Made by a program: the position numbers and the translations under genes
Notes under the pieces: generated by a model
The model's input: only the letters and a program-made list of their open reading frames with translations
Database searches by the model: none
What the model was told of the DNA's origin: nothing
Part shown: one piece after another, positions 10,071-18,415 of the stretch
Numbering within the stretch: the first letter of the stretch is position 1
Layout: each line of letters opens with the position of its first letter
Source: Elusimicrobiota bacterium
Lineage (GTDB): Bacteria > Elusimicrobiota > Elusimicrobia > UBA1565 > UBA9628
Reading direction: 5' to 3'
Length of the DNA stretch: 33,820 nucleotides
NCBI GenBank assembly: GCA_016234805.1
Contig: JACRNU010000016.1
Span: forward strand, 1-33,820

Positions 10071-11266
10071 ACTACCAGACCCTGCCGCTCGCGCTGGCCC
10101 TGGCCTCCCTGCTCCTGATGAGCCCGTCCGTCCAGGCGCAGGAGCCCCCGGCCCAGGCTTCCACCGCGACCGTCCCTTCCGTCTTCCCATCCTCCCAGAC
10201 CGCGCTCTCCACCGACCAGGGTCCCTGGGTCCTGGGCGAGGTCCTGATCTTTTCCGGCGCCAAGGTCTCGGCCGAACCCTCCTGGAGGGAAAAGGTGCGC
10301 GGACATCGCGGCATGCTCTACACCAAGGCCGACATCGCCGACGACGTGGAGAAGCTTGTGGCCACAAGGAGATTCGACGGCGTCGAGCCCGTGCTCTTCG
10401 AGATCCCCGGCTCCCCGGTGCCGCCGGAGTACGCCAGCATCTCCGCGGTACCCAACCAGGTGCGCCTCGTCTACCGAGTCGCGGAGAAGCCCGCGCCGCC
10501 CGCCGCGCCCCAGGCGGACAAGCCCCAGACCCCTCCGGCCGCGGTCTCGGGCATCATCATCACCCCGACCGCGTACCGCGGGGCGGGAAAATACACGACC
10601 CCCGGCATGGGCCTGGACTTCAACGCCATCTACTTCATCGGCCGGCTCTACGGCCACAACTCGTTCGAGAACTCCGTGCGCAAGACCAACTACATCGACC
10701 GGCTCGGGGTGTGGCTCCTCTCCGCCGAGGGCAAGATGCAGATCCAGTCCGAGACGCGCTGGCGGCCGGCCATGGCCGTGGGCGCCCACGGGCACCTCAT
10801 GTTCCGCGACGCGCCCCAGCCCAGCATCAACACTCCGACCGTCTCGCTCCAAGTGAACCAGAAGACCACCAAGACCCTCTCCGACGCCTACGTCGTGGCC
10901 AGCAAGAACATCAAGGGCGTGCGGGTCAGCGCCGGCTATATGATGGGGAGCACCGGCGACATCCCGGCCCAGCTCACCGAGTACCTCACCCCCCAGGCCC
11001 TCGAGTTCTACGCGGGCCGCAGGAGCGACCGCGCCTGGAGCCGGAGCATGCCGTTCGCGAGCATCCTCTACCTGCCCAAGCCGGCCTATCCCCTGGGCGT
11101 GGAGATCATCAGGTTCAACGGCGCGGCCCTCAACCCCGTGCTGGTCAACTTCAAGCTGGGCTACTTCCTCAAGCTCAACTTCGACGTCTCCTACCTCAAG
11201 TTCAACGGCGGCTACGACGTCCTCGGCACCTTCCAGTTCCGCTACAACCACTTCCCGCGGCGGTAG
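10067..11266 (+). CDS. Outer-membrane protein with one POTRA-like domain and a small beta-barrel
   Basis: The ATG at 10067 overlaps the pgpA stop. The 399-residue protein has a clear signal peptide (about 1-24, ending VQA), a low-complexity spacer, and a POTRA-like domain at about 55-141: GEVLIFSGAKVS, then GMLYTKADIADDVEKLVAT, then VRLVYRVAEKP. A Pro/Ala linker (142-160) follows. The remainder (about 161-399) is Gly/Tyr/Phe-rich with alternating short strands and ends in FRYNHFPRR, consistent with a beta-barrel of limited size. BamA/TamA-type proteins insert or export outer-membrane proteins but usually have more POTRA domains and a 16-strand barrel. Family placement is therefore tentative. 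Linkage to lolA fits an envelope role. Confidence 0.7.
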   Translation: MNYQTLPLALALASLLLMSPSVQAQEPPAQASTATVPSVFPSSQTALSTDQGPWVLGEVLIFSGAKVSAEPSWREKVRGHRGMLYTKADIADDVEKLVATRRFDGVEPVLFEIPGSPVPPEYASISAVPNQVRLVYRVAEKPAPPAAPQADKPQTPPAAVSGIIITPTAYRGAGKYTTPGMGLDFNAIYFIGRLYGHNSFENSVRKTNYIDRLGVWLLSAEGKMQIQSETRWRPAMAVGAHGHLMFRDAPQPSINTPTVSLQVNQKTTKTLSDAYVVASKNIKGVRVSAGYMMGSTGDIPAQLTEYLTPQALEFYAGRRSDRAWSRSMPFASILYLPKPAYPLGVEIIRFNGAALNPVLVNFKLGYFLKLNFDVSYLKFNGGYDVLGTFQFRYNHFPRR

Positions 11267-11273
11267 GTCCATC

Positions 11274-12731
11274 ATGCGCCGAACCCTGCTGACGAGCCTC
11301 GCCCTGGCCTCCCTTCCGTTCCCTGCGGCCGCGGCCTGTCCCGGGCTCGAGGACCCCATGCCCGCCCGCCGGGCCCAGGCGGTGATGGCCTTCGGCAGGC
11401 AGAAGTCGGCGGAATGCCTGGCCAAGGCCCTCGGGGATCCCTCGCCAGCCGTCCGCACCGCCGCGGCCCAGACCCTGGCGGGCCTCGGTCCCGCCTCCGC
11501 TCCAGCCGTCGACGCCCTGGTCCGCGCGAGCAAAGATCCGGCTGCCCCGGTCAGGCGCAGCGTGTTCCAGGCCCTGTCCGTCGTGGGGGCCTCCGACCCC
11601 CGTGTCCGCGGCGCGTTCGAGGCAGCGCTCAAGGACGAGGATGCCTTCATCCGCCGCGCCGCCGCGCAGACGCTGAAGCTCGGCCCCGCGGCTCCATCCC
11701 CGGCTCCGCCCCCGCCGGAGCCGGGGATGCCGACAGCGGACCCCGCCCGAGCGTGGTTCCTGCGCATCATCTCCGCCGGCTCCCCGTACGCGCCTTGCGG
11801 CCCGGGGATGGAAGCGCTTCTCGATGAGCCCAAGGAAACTGTCGAGGGCGTCGTCCGCTACATCTCCCAACCCGGGATCGTCGCTCAGAACTGCGCCCTC
11901 GACATCCTGACGAGACTCGGCCCTGCCGCGCGCTCCGCCGCACCGGCATTGGAGCAGGCGTGCCGATCGGCCTCGATCCCGGCTCGTCTGCCCCATCTCC
12001 GCTGGGCGCTCTACCGCGCGGACCCCGCCGCTCCCGGAGCCCTCACCTCCCTCCTCTACGCGGGCCGCCATGGCGTGAAGGCGGCGGAAGAGGAGCTCGC
12101 GGCCCTCTGGCCTCCTCCCGAGCAGGGACTTCGGCTCCTGGCTGCCGGACCGGACAAGGAGACAGCGGAAGCGGCGTCCCTCCAGCTCGGACGGATCAGC
12201 CGCGCGTCCGCCGAGGCCAAGAGGCTTCGCAAGGAGCTCGGCCGCTGGAGCCTGCCCATCCACCCGGGCAAGCGGCGGTGCGAAAGCTGTTCCTTCATGC
12301 AATGCGCGTTCGTATCCTGCTTCTCCAGGATCGACTTCAGGCTCGATGCCCGCAAGAAAGCCGCGCTGGACCTGCTTCTGCTTGGGACCGCCGGCTTCGT
12401 GGAGCTCTCGGATGCCATGGTGGACGGCTGGCCCATGGTCCGGTTCGCCGTGCTCGAAGTCCTCGACCCTAGCCAGATCGGCGTGCGCTACCCCGAGGAG
12501 GCCGGATCCGAACGCCTCCTGCCCGGGCTCACCGCCTCCCTGGAAGACGGAAGCTGGGAGGTCCGCCACAGGAGCGCCTCCGCGCTCGCCCGGCTGGGCG
12601 TCAAGGCCGCCCCGGCCCTGGAGGCCCTGGCCAGGGCGCTCGCCCGGGAGAAGGACCAGGCCGTCATCGATTCCATCAATCGCGCCGTCGCGTCCATCCA
12701 GGCTTCCGGACAGCGCAGCGGCCGCCGCTAG
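11274..12731 (+). CDS. Secreted HEAT-repeat protein with a Cys cluster
   Basis: The 485-residue protein opens with a signal peptide (about 1-20). HEAT-like helical repeats cover about 28-137 (ARRAQAVMAFGR; VRTAAAQTLAGLG; VRRSVFQALSVVG; IRRAAAQTLKLG), followed by a Pro-rich linker (140-155), weaker repeats (about 180-320) and a final clear repeat near 435-475. Residues 336-349 contain four cysteines, CESCSFMQCAFVSC, which could form disulfides or bind metal in the periplasm. HEAT arrays usually act as protein-binding scaffolds; no enzyme motif is visible. It starts seven bases after the outer-membrane protein and appears to be the last gene of the long operon. Confidence 0.75.
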   Translation: MRRTLLTSLALASLPFPAAAACPGLEDPMPARRAQAVMAFGRQKSAECLAKALGDPSPAVRTAAAQTLAGLGPASAPAVDALVRASKDPAAPVRRSVFQALSVVGASDPRVRGAFEAALKDEDAFIRRAAAQTLKLGPAAPSPAPPPPEPGMPTADPARAWFLRIISAGSPYAPCGPGMEALLDEPKETVEGVVRYISQPGIVAQNCALDILTRLGPAARSAAPALEQACRSASIPARLPHLRWALYRADPAAPGALTSLLYAGRHGVKAAEEELAALWPPPEQGLRLLAAGPDKETAEAASLQLGRISRASAEAKRLRKELGRWSLPIHPGKRRCESCSFMQCAFVSCFSRIDFRLDARKKAALDLLLLGTAGFVELSDAMVDGWPMVRFAVLEVLDPSQIGVRYPEEAGSERLLPGLTASLEDGSWEVRHRSASALARLGVKAAPALEALARALAREKDQAVIDSINRAVASIQASGQRSGRR

Positions 12732-12892
12732 GAGTCCTTTCCTCTTGCTGCCATATCCTCATGGCCGGTCGGAGGGGGGGTTCTCCTGGCGAGATGTCTC
12801 ACCAGACCGGGCGGTCAGGACCGCGGGCAGCGCGGCCTGTCCGGCTCCCATGTCCGCAAGCGCGTTGAAAGATCCACGATGGAGGGCCTGCC

Positions 12893-14134
12893 ATGAAAAG
12901 TCCTGATGCAGTTCTTATCGTGGGCATATGGTTGACCGGGTTGACGGCTTTTCCTGTCACGGCGGAAGCCAGGTGCGCTGTCATGCCGGTTCTGGCCGGG
13001 AGAATACAGGCAAAGAGCGGGAACAAAGCCTTGTTCCAGTATTCCTGTGGAGCGTGCCAGTCCTGCCAGATCAACGGCAAGACTGGCTGCGTGGACATGA
13101 GATCCGGCCAGTGCGTCTCAACGGCCGATGGGCAGCTGAGGCTTGTCGTTGGTCAGGCGAGATACGATTGCCGGCCCATGGAAGCCGATTCGCTGCATGG
13201 CCGGGATGGCAAGTCCGTGGTTTTCCCTCCGAAGATCACGGCGGACGGCGATGTTTTCTTGAAGACCGAAACCTGTGGGGACGGCTCTCCCCATCAGGTG
13301 TGGCTGCTTCACAAGACAAACAAGGCGAAATACGTAAAAGTCCTTCACAATTTGGAAGGGAGTTCCGGCAAGGAGCGCGCTGACCCCAGTAATATCAACG
13401 GCATCATGATCGCGGCGGCGCAGAAGGACGTGCTGGGTTGCCGGGATCAATTCTGCGAATATTCCATTCTCTTCACGATCGATGGCGAAGATGCGGTCCT
13501 GAAGCCTGGGCAAACGTACCAGGGGAAGGGTTTCACCCTAAAATGCATCGCTTCCCGCGTTGCCGCGGAAGGCGCGCCCGTTGTCGAGGATGTTTTCAAC
13601 TCCTTGGTGTATGAAATCTTCTTCGACGCCGGAACGCCCCGTGCGGCCGCGGCGGCCGGCCCGTCGGAGCGGTCAGGCTCCGCCCAAGGCGGCGTGTGGA
13701 TCGAGTACGCGTACCACAACGGTTTCAAGGGCTACACGGACGTGTTGGCCATCAAGAAAAACGGCGGCTTTAGTTCGACGAGGACCAGCAGCCGCGAGGA
13801 AGCCTCCGTCAAACTGCTCGCGAAAGGGAAGCTCGATCAAGGCGAGTTGGAGGCGCTCGGCAAATTGGCGGCTGCCAGCGGTTTCATGCGGCTGGAAGAA
13901 TCCTATGATGTCTCCGGCGGGGTGCTCGATTCGCCGGTGGCGGTCATTACGCTGCGCAGCGGCGGCCGGGCCAAGACTGTCTCCGTCATGACGTCCGACA
14001 ACGAGGGGGCGTCTCTTCCGGCCGGGCTGGGAGGACTTTACCGCTGGTTGAACGGTTTCTACGGCAAGGCAGTGTGGTCCCGCCCGAAGGCCGCCTCTCC
14101 GGTCCCTGCCATTGATTCCCTTCCCGCCGACTGA
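12893..14134 (+). CDS. Secreted Cys-rich protein of unknown function
   Basis: The 413-residue protein starts at ATG 12893 with GGAGG upstream and an N-terminal signal peptide (about 1-26, TAEA). The N-terminal half is rich in cysteines (CGACQSC near 53-59, later CVD, CVST, CRP, CGDG, CRDQFC), suggesting a disulfide-stabilised exported domain. After an Ala-rich linker near 250-262, the C-terminal part (about 268-400) is a mixed alpha/beta segment with EYAYHNGFKGYTDVLAIKK and a helical GELEALGKLAAASGF. I do not recognise either domain with certainty. It is separated from the upstream operon by 161 bases. Its base composition seems less GC-rich than the housekeeping genes, as for the zincin gene at the left. 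Confidence 0.6.
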   Translation: MKSPDAVLIVGIWLTGLTAFPVTAEARCAVMPVLAGRIQAKSGNKALFQYSCGACQSCQINGKTGCVDMRSGQCVSTADGQLRLVVGQARYDCRPMEADSLHGRDGKSVVFPPKITADGDVFLKTETCGDGSPHQVWLLHKTNKAKYVKVLHNLEGSSGKERADPSNINGIMIAAAQKDVLGCRDQFCEYSILFTIDGEDAVLKPGQTYQGKGFTLKCIASRVAAEGAPVVEDVFNSLVYEIFFDAGTPRAAAAAGPSERSGSAQGGVWIEYAYHNGFKGYTDVLAIKKNGGFSSTRTSSREEASVKLLAKGKLDQGELEALGKLAAASGFMRLEESYDVSGGVLDSPVAVITLRSGGRAKTVSVMTSDNEGASLPAGLGGLYRWLNGFYGKAVWSRPKAASPVPAIDSLPAD

Positions 14135-14147
14135 AAGGCCCGGCGCA

Positions 14148-14178
14148 GCCGGGCTTCGCCCGGCCGTCTGACCGGCCT
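14148..14178 (+). terminator. Probable intrinsic terminator after the Cys-rich gene
   Basis: GCCGGGC (14148-14154), loop TTC and GCCCGGC (14158-14164) form a seven-pair, all-GC stem 13 bases after the stop codon. A second alternative stem, GGCCG against CGGCC, ends at about 14177. The only T-run is a short CTTTT about 15 bases later, so strength is uncertain. Confidence 0.5.
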
Positions 14179-14260
14179 CGAAGAACCAACTTTTCCCGCC
14201 CAGATCCGCGGCTTCCAGGGGCCCTTTCTATGCTGCCTACGATTCAGGCTGAGGTTGGGA

Positions 14261-14289
14261 TTGTGTTGTGCCCCATGCTCTAGTAAAAT
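14261..14289 (+). promoter_or_regulatory. Sigma70-type promoter of preTA
   Basis: TTGTGT (14261-14266), a 17-base spacer and TAAAAT (14284-14289). Transcription would start near 14296, followed at once by GGAGG (14303-14307) and the GTG start at 14313. Position, spacing and the short AT-rich island in GC-rich DNA support it. Confidence 0.6.
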
Positions 14290-14302
14290 GAGTTGATGTC
14301 CT

Positions 14303-14310
14303 GGAGGGGG
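14303..14310 (+). promoter_or_regulatory. Strong ribosome binding site deciding the preT GTG start
   Basis: GGAGGGGG lies immediately before GTG 14313, at optimal spacing. It supports a GTG start for preT over later ATG codons. Confidence 0.65.
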
Positions 14311-14312
14311 AA

Positions 14313-15695
14313 GTGAGCGAGCTCAAAAGCCTGGACGCGCCAGACGACGCCGGATTCGACATGCCAGCGGCGGTGGCAGAGGCAGGACGGTGCCTGCTCT
14401 GCCACGAGCCTCCGTGCTCCAAGGGCTGCCCTGCCGACACGGATCCCGGGACCTTCATCCGCAAGCTGAGGCTGCGCAACATCACGGGCGCGATCCGGAC
14501 CATCAAGACGAACAACATCCTCGGCGGTGTCTGCGGGGTCCTGTGCCCGGCAGCGCGTCTGTGCGAGAAGGAGTGCAGCGCCAGCGGCATCGACACCCCC
14601 ATCAGGATCGCGCGCATCCAGCGCTTCCTGGTGGAGCACGCGGCCAGGATCGGGTTCAAGCCCTTGGAGGCCCCTGCCTCCCGGGAAAAAGGGGCGGACA
14701 AGGCGAGGGTAGCGGTGGTGGGCGCGGGGCCGGCAGGCCTGAGCTGCGCGGCAGAGCTTGCCAAAGCCGGAGTCGCGGTCACTGTCTTCGAAGCCAGGCC
14801 CGAGCCTGGCGGAGCCATGCGCTACGGCGTGCCTGCTTTCAGGCTCTCGAGGGAGCTTCTCAGGTCGGAGGTCTCGGACGTCAAGGCCCTTGGAGTCGAA
14901 ATCAAGTGCTCTTCCCCCATTTCAGGCCGCGGCGCGGCCGAGAAGCTGCTCAAGCAGGGCTACCGGGCCGTGTTCCTGTGTCCCGGGCTCTGGGGGGAAA
15001 CTCGGCTCGAAGCCGGTCCCAGGCCTGCCAAGGGGCTCTACGCGAGCGTGGATTTCCTCGCCACCCTGGCCGAAGACCGGAGGACCGAACTCCGCCGGAA
15101 GATCAAAGGCAGAGCCTGCGGCGTGATCGGAGGCGGCTCGGTGGCCATCGACTGCTGCCGCTCAGCCCTCAGGCTCGGGGCCTCGGATGTCTACCTCATC
15201 TACCGGCGCAGCTACGCCCAGATGCCGGCTGAGGAGGACGAGAAAGTCTCGGCTCTCCGTGAAGGCACGCACCTTCTGGCCTTGAACCAGCCGGTGGAGT
15301 ACCTCGGGGACGCTTCAGGGAATCTCAAAGGCATCCGTCTCTGCCGCACCACGCTCGGGACCCCTGACACTTCCGGACGGCGCAGGCCCCAGGCAATCGC
15401 GGGCAGCGAGTGGACCCTGGACCTCCAGGTCGTCATCGAGGCCATCGGGAACAAGCCCGTAGACGACGCCCGCGGCTGGTATCCTACGGTCGCGGTCCGC
15501 GAAGGCGGGCTCATCAAGGCCCTTTCCGCCGATGGCCGCACTTCCAACCCAGCCATGTTCGCCGGCGGCGACATCGTGCGCGGGCCGGGCCTCGTGGTCC
15601 AGGCGGTCCAGGACGGCAAGGCCGCGGCTGCCGCGATCCTGGACCACCTTTCCCGAAAGCGGGGGCCCTGCGCCAAGGAAAGGGTGGCCCGATGA
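14313..15695 (+). CDS. preT: NAD(P)-dependent dihydropyrimidine dehydrogenase, PreT subunit
   Basis: PreT is the flavoprotein subunit that passes electrons between NAD(P)H and PreA, which reduces uracil or thymine to the dihydropyrimidine. The 460-residue protein is GltD-like. An N-terminal iron-sulfur region has Cys27, 30, 35, 39 and Cys74, 78, 84, 88. An FAD-binding GAGPAGLSCAAEL follows (138-150), then a nucleotide-binding GGGSVAID (274-281) and a C-terminal second FAD motif with FAGGDIVRGPGLV. Glutamate synthase small subunits look alike, but the partner gene preA overlaps its stop (ATGA) and fixes the assignment. It starts at GTG with a strong ribosome site and its own promoter. Confidence 0.92.
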   Translation: MSELKSLDAPDDAGFDMPAAVAEAGRCLLCHEPPCSKGCPADTDPGTFIRKLRLRNITGAIRTIKTNNILGGVCGVLCPAARLCEKECSASGIDTPIRIARIQRFLVEHAARIGFKPLEAPASREKGADKARVAVVGAGPAGLSCAAELAKAGVAVTVFEARPEPGGAMRYGVPAFRLSRELLRSEVSDVKALGVEIKCSSPISGRGAAEKLLKQGYRAVFLCPGLWGETRLEAGPRPAKGLYASVDFLATLAEDRRTELRRKIKGRACGVIGGGSVAIDCCRSALRLGASDVYLIYRRSYAQMPAEEDEKVSALREGTHLLALNQPVEYLGDASGNLKGIRLCRTTLGTPDTSGRRRPQAIAGSEWTLDLQVVIEAIGNKPVDDARGWYPTVAVREGGLIKALSADGRTSNPAMFAGGDIVRGPGLVVQAVQDGKAAAAAILDHLSRKRGPCAKERVAR

Positions 15696-16939
15696 ATAAA
15701 AAGAAGCCGGATCTCTCCATCTCGTTCTGCGGCAAGAGGTTCATCAACCCCTTCCTCCTATCGTCCTCGCCGGTCTCCAACTCAGCCGAGATGGTCGAGC
15801 GCTCCTACGAGGCGGGCTGGGGAGGGGTGGCGTACAAGACCCTGGTCTCGGACCGCATCCCCATCACGCACCCCTCGCCCAGGATGCACCCGTACCACTG
15901 CGGGGAGAAGAAGCTGGTCGGCCTCCAGAACGTGGAGCAGACCACGGACCGGGGACTCAAGCCCAACCTGCGGGACATCTCCTACCTCAAGAAGCGCTGG
16001 CCGGACCGGATCATCCTGGCCAGCATCATGGGCTTCTCCAACGACGAGTGGGCCGAGCTGGCCAAGGCCTGCGACGCAGCGGGCGCGGACATGCTCGAGC
16101 TCAACTTCTCCTGCCCGCACATGGCGGTGGAGGGCTCAGGCTGCAAGGTGGGCCAGGAGCACGAGCTCGTGGAGAAGTTCACGGCCACGGTCCGCAAGGT
16201 CACGCGCCTTCCGCTCGTGGCCAAGATGACGCCGAACCTCGCGGACATGAGCGTGCCGGCCCTGGCGGCCAAGGCCGGAGGCGCGGACGCGATCTGCGCC
16301 ATCAACACGGTCAAGGGCATCTCCGAGATCGGGCTCGACGACTGGGTGCCCAAGCCCAATGTCTTCGGCAAGGGAGCCATCAGCGGCTACTCAGGCCCTG
16401 CCATCAAGCCCATCGGCCTGCGCTTCATCGCCGAGCTGGCCATGGACAAGCGCCTTGGCCTCCCGCTCTCAGGCGTGGGGGGCATCGAGACCTGGGGCGA
16501 CTGCCTCGAATACATCCTGGCAGGAGCCTCGACCGTGCAGGTGACCACAGGCGTCATCCACTACGGCTACCGCATCGTAGAAGACATGATCGAAGGCCTC
16601 TCCGACTACATGGCTGGCCGCGGCATCGCCAGCGTCGAAGAGCTCGTGGGCAAGGCCGTGGGCCGCGTGCACGACACGGGCCGGTTCGACGTGAAGCGCC
16701 AGGGCTCGGCCCGCTTCGACCTGGAGCGCTGCGTGGGCTGCGGCCAGTGCTACATCGTGTGCCGGGACGCGGGCGGCTTCGCCCTGGAATGGGACGCGGC
16801 CAAGCGCCGTCCCCGCCAGGAGCAGGACAAGTGCCTGAGCTGCATGGTGTGCAGCTTCGTCTGCCCCGTGGACGGACTCATTTCCTTCGAGGAGATGCCC
16901 TCGGGCTGGAAGCGCCGGCCCACCGTGACGCTGGGCTAG
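15692..16939 (+). CDS. preA: NAD-dependent dihydropyrimidine dehydrogenase, PreA subunit
   Basis: PreA is the catalytic subunit of the first step of reductive pyrimidine breakdown. The 415-residue protein has an FMN-binding dihydroorotate-dehydrogenase-like barrel. LNFSCPHM (137-144) is followed by GSGCKVGQ, in which Cys151 corresponds to the active-site cysteine of mammalian dihydropyrimidine dehydrogenase. INTV (204-207) and GVGGIETWGD (261-270) are further barrel landmarks. Two [4Fe-4S] motifs close the protein (Cys347, 350, 353, 357; Cys381, 384, 387, 391). It is translationally coupled to preT. Its stop codon overlaps the stop of the convergent mmsA gene. Confidence 0.95.
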   Translation: MNKKKPDLSISFCGKRFINPFLLSSSPVSNSAEMVERSYEAGWGGVAYKTLVSDRIPITHPSPRMHPYHCGEKKLVGLQNVEQTTDRGLKPNLRDISYLKKRWPDRIILASIMGFSNDEWAELAKACDAAGADMLELNFSCPHMAVEGSGCKVGQEHELVEKFTATVRKVTRLPLVAKMTPNLADMSVPALAAKAGGADAICAINTVKGISEIGLDDWVPKPNVFGKGAISGYSGPAIKPIGLRFIAELAMDKRLGLPLSGVGGIETWGDCLEYILAGASTVQVTTGVIHYGYRIVEDMIEGLSDYMAGRGIASVEELVGKAVGRVHDTGRFDVKRQGSARFDLERCVGCGQCYIVCRDAGGFALEWDAAKRRPRQEQDKCLSCMVCSFVCPVDGLISFEEMPSGWKRRPTVTLG

Positions 16940-18402
16940 AGCCAGCGGCTCGAGATCACCTTGCGGTCGGTGTAGAAGTCGATGCTCTCCCCGCCGTGGG
17001 CCTTGAGGTCCCCGAAGAAAGACAACCGCGAGCCGCCGAACGAGAAGTAGGCCATGGGCGCGGCCACGCCGATGTTGACCCCGCACATGCTCGCGGGCAG
17101 GCGGTAGCCGAACTCCCGGGCCCACTTGCCCGAGGAGGTGAAGATGCTGCCCGCGTTGGCGAATGGGCAGTCCTCGACCCAGGCCATGGCCTCTTCGAAG
17201 TCCTTGGCCCGCATGATGTTGAACACGGGGCCGAAGATCTCCTCCTTGGCGATGGTCATGGAGGGGGTGACCTCGTCGAAGATGGTCGGCCCGATGTAGA
17301 AGCCGTTGGGATGAGCCGGGACCTTGACTCCGCGGCCGTCCAGGACCAGCTTGGCTCCTTCCTTGACGCCGAGCTCGATCATGCGCAGGACGCGCTCCTT
17401 GGCGGCCCGGGTGCTGACAGGCCCCATATGGACCGTGGGATCAAGGCCGTTGCCGACCTTCATGGCTTTGGCCTTCTCAACGAGTCCGTCGCGGAGCGCG
17501 TCGTGGATGTCGCCGACCGCAACGATGTTGCTGCCGGCCAGGCACCTCTGCCCGGCGCAGCCCAGGCACGAGCCCATGAGGGCGTTGACCGTGGACCCCA
17601 GGACCGCGTCCGGCATGACCAGGATGAAGTTCTTGGCGCCTCCGAGGGACTGCACGCGCTTGCCGTGCCTGGCGGCCTCGACATAGACGTGCTTGGCCGT
17701 GGCGGTCGAGCCCACGAAGGACACGCCCCGGATGCCGGGGTGCGCGAGCAGGGCGTTGACCACGTCCTTGCCGCCGTTGACGAGGTTGACCACGCCGGGA
17801 GGGAGGTCCAGCTCGTCGAGGATCTCGAACACGAGCTGCTGGGAGAGCGGCACGGTCTCGGAGGGCTTGACGATGAAGGTGTTGCCCGCGGCGATGGCCG
17901 CCGGCAAAGACCAGAGCGGGACCATGAACGGGAAGTTGAAGGGCGCGATGGCGGCGAACACGCCCAGGGGCTGGCGGAACACGGCGCAGTCCAGGCCTGC
18001 CGCGATGTCCTCCAAAGACTGGCCCTTCATCAAGGTGGGCGCGCCGGTCATGACTTCCACGACCTCGATGGCACGGCGCACCTCGCCGCGGCTCTCCTCG
18101 AGGGTCTTGCCGACCTCGGTCGTGCAGGCCTTGGCGCACTCCTCGAAGCGCTCTTCCAGCGCGTTCTTGAGCTTGAACATGTAGCGCGCCCTGGTGACAG
18201 GCGGCGTGGAGCGCCACTCCGGGAAAGCCGCGCGGGCGGCCTTGACCGCGGCATCCACCTCGGCCGAGGTCGAGAACACGACCTTCCCGATGGCCTCTCC
18301 GGTCGCGGGGTTGATGACCTCCTGCGACTCCGTGCCCTTGGAATCGACCCAGGCTCCGTTGACGTAGTTCTTCGTGACCTTGACCTGCGTGGTGGTAGGC
18401 AT
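16936..18402 (-). CDS. mmsA: CoA-acylating (methyl)malonate-semialdehyde dehydrogenase
   Basis: MmsA oxidises methylmalonate semialdehyde to propionyl-CoA, or malonate semialdehyde to acetyl-CoA, with loss of CO2. The 488-residue protein has the aldehyde-dehydrogenase fold with IAPFNFPFMVPLW (152-164), the NAD-binding GSTATAKHV, and the catalytic Cys287 in GQRCLAG. Where hydrolytic aldehyde dehydrogenases carry a general-base Glu (ELGGKN), this one has SLGGAKN (252-258), the hallmark of the CoA-dependent subgroup. The start at 18402 (MPTTTQ) is preferred over an upstream ATG at 18444 because AGGAG precedes it. It lies 13 bases after the aminotransferase gene and finishes the pyrimidine route. 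Confidence 0.94.
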   Translation of the reverse strand: MPTTTQVKVTKNYVNGAWVDSKGTESQEVINPATGEAIGKVVFSTSAEVDAAVKAARAAFPEWRSTPPVTRARYMFKLKNALEERFEECAKACTTEVGKTLEESRGEVRRAIEVVEVMTGAPTLMKGQSLEDIAAGLDCAVFRQPLGVFAAIAPFNFPFMVPLWSLPAAIAAGNTFIVKPSETVPLSQQLVFEILDELDLPPGVVNLVNGGKDVVNALLAHPGIRGVSFVGSTATAKHVYVEAARHGKRVQSLGGAKNFILVMPDAVLGSTVNALMGSCLGCAGQRCLAGSNIVAVGDIHDALRDGLVEKAKAMKVGNGLDPTVHMGPVSTRAAKERVLRMIELGVKEGAKLVLDGRGVKVPAHPNGFYIGPTIFDEVTPSMTIAKEEIFGPVFNIMRAKDFEEAMAWVEDCPFANAGSIFTSSGKWAREFGYRLPASMCGVNIGVAAPMAYFSFGGSRLSFFGDLKAHGGESIDFYTDRKVISSRWL

Positions 18403-18408
18403 GGAGTT

Positions 18409-18413
18409 CTCCT
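18409..18413 (-). promoter_or_regulatory. Ribosome binding site deciding the mmsA start
   Basis: AGGAG on the minus strand, six bases before ATG 18402. The alternative ATG at 18444 would overlap the aminotransferase coding end and add 14 Ser/Glu-rich residues outside the family. Confidence 0.6.
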
Positions 18414-18415
18414 CG

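Noticed and set aside
12732-12892. Possible RNA gene or promoter in the gap before the Cys-rich gene
   Set aside because: Only short four-base stems and no convincing -35/-10 pair were found; no tRNA-like cloverleaf is present. The region holds just the ribosome site near its end.
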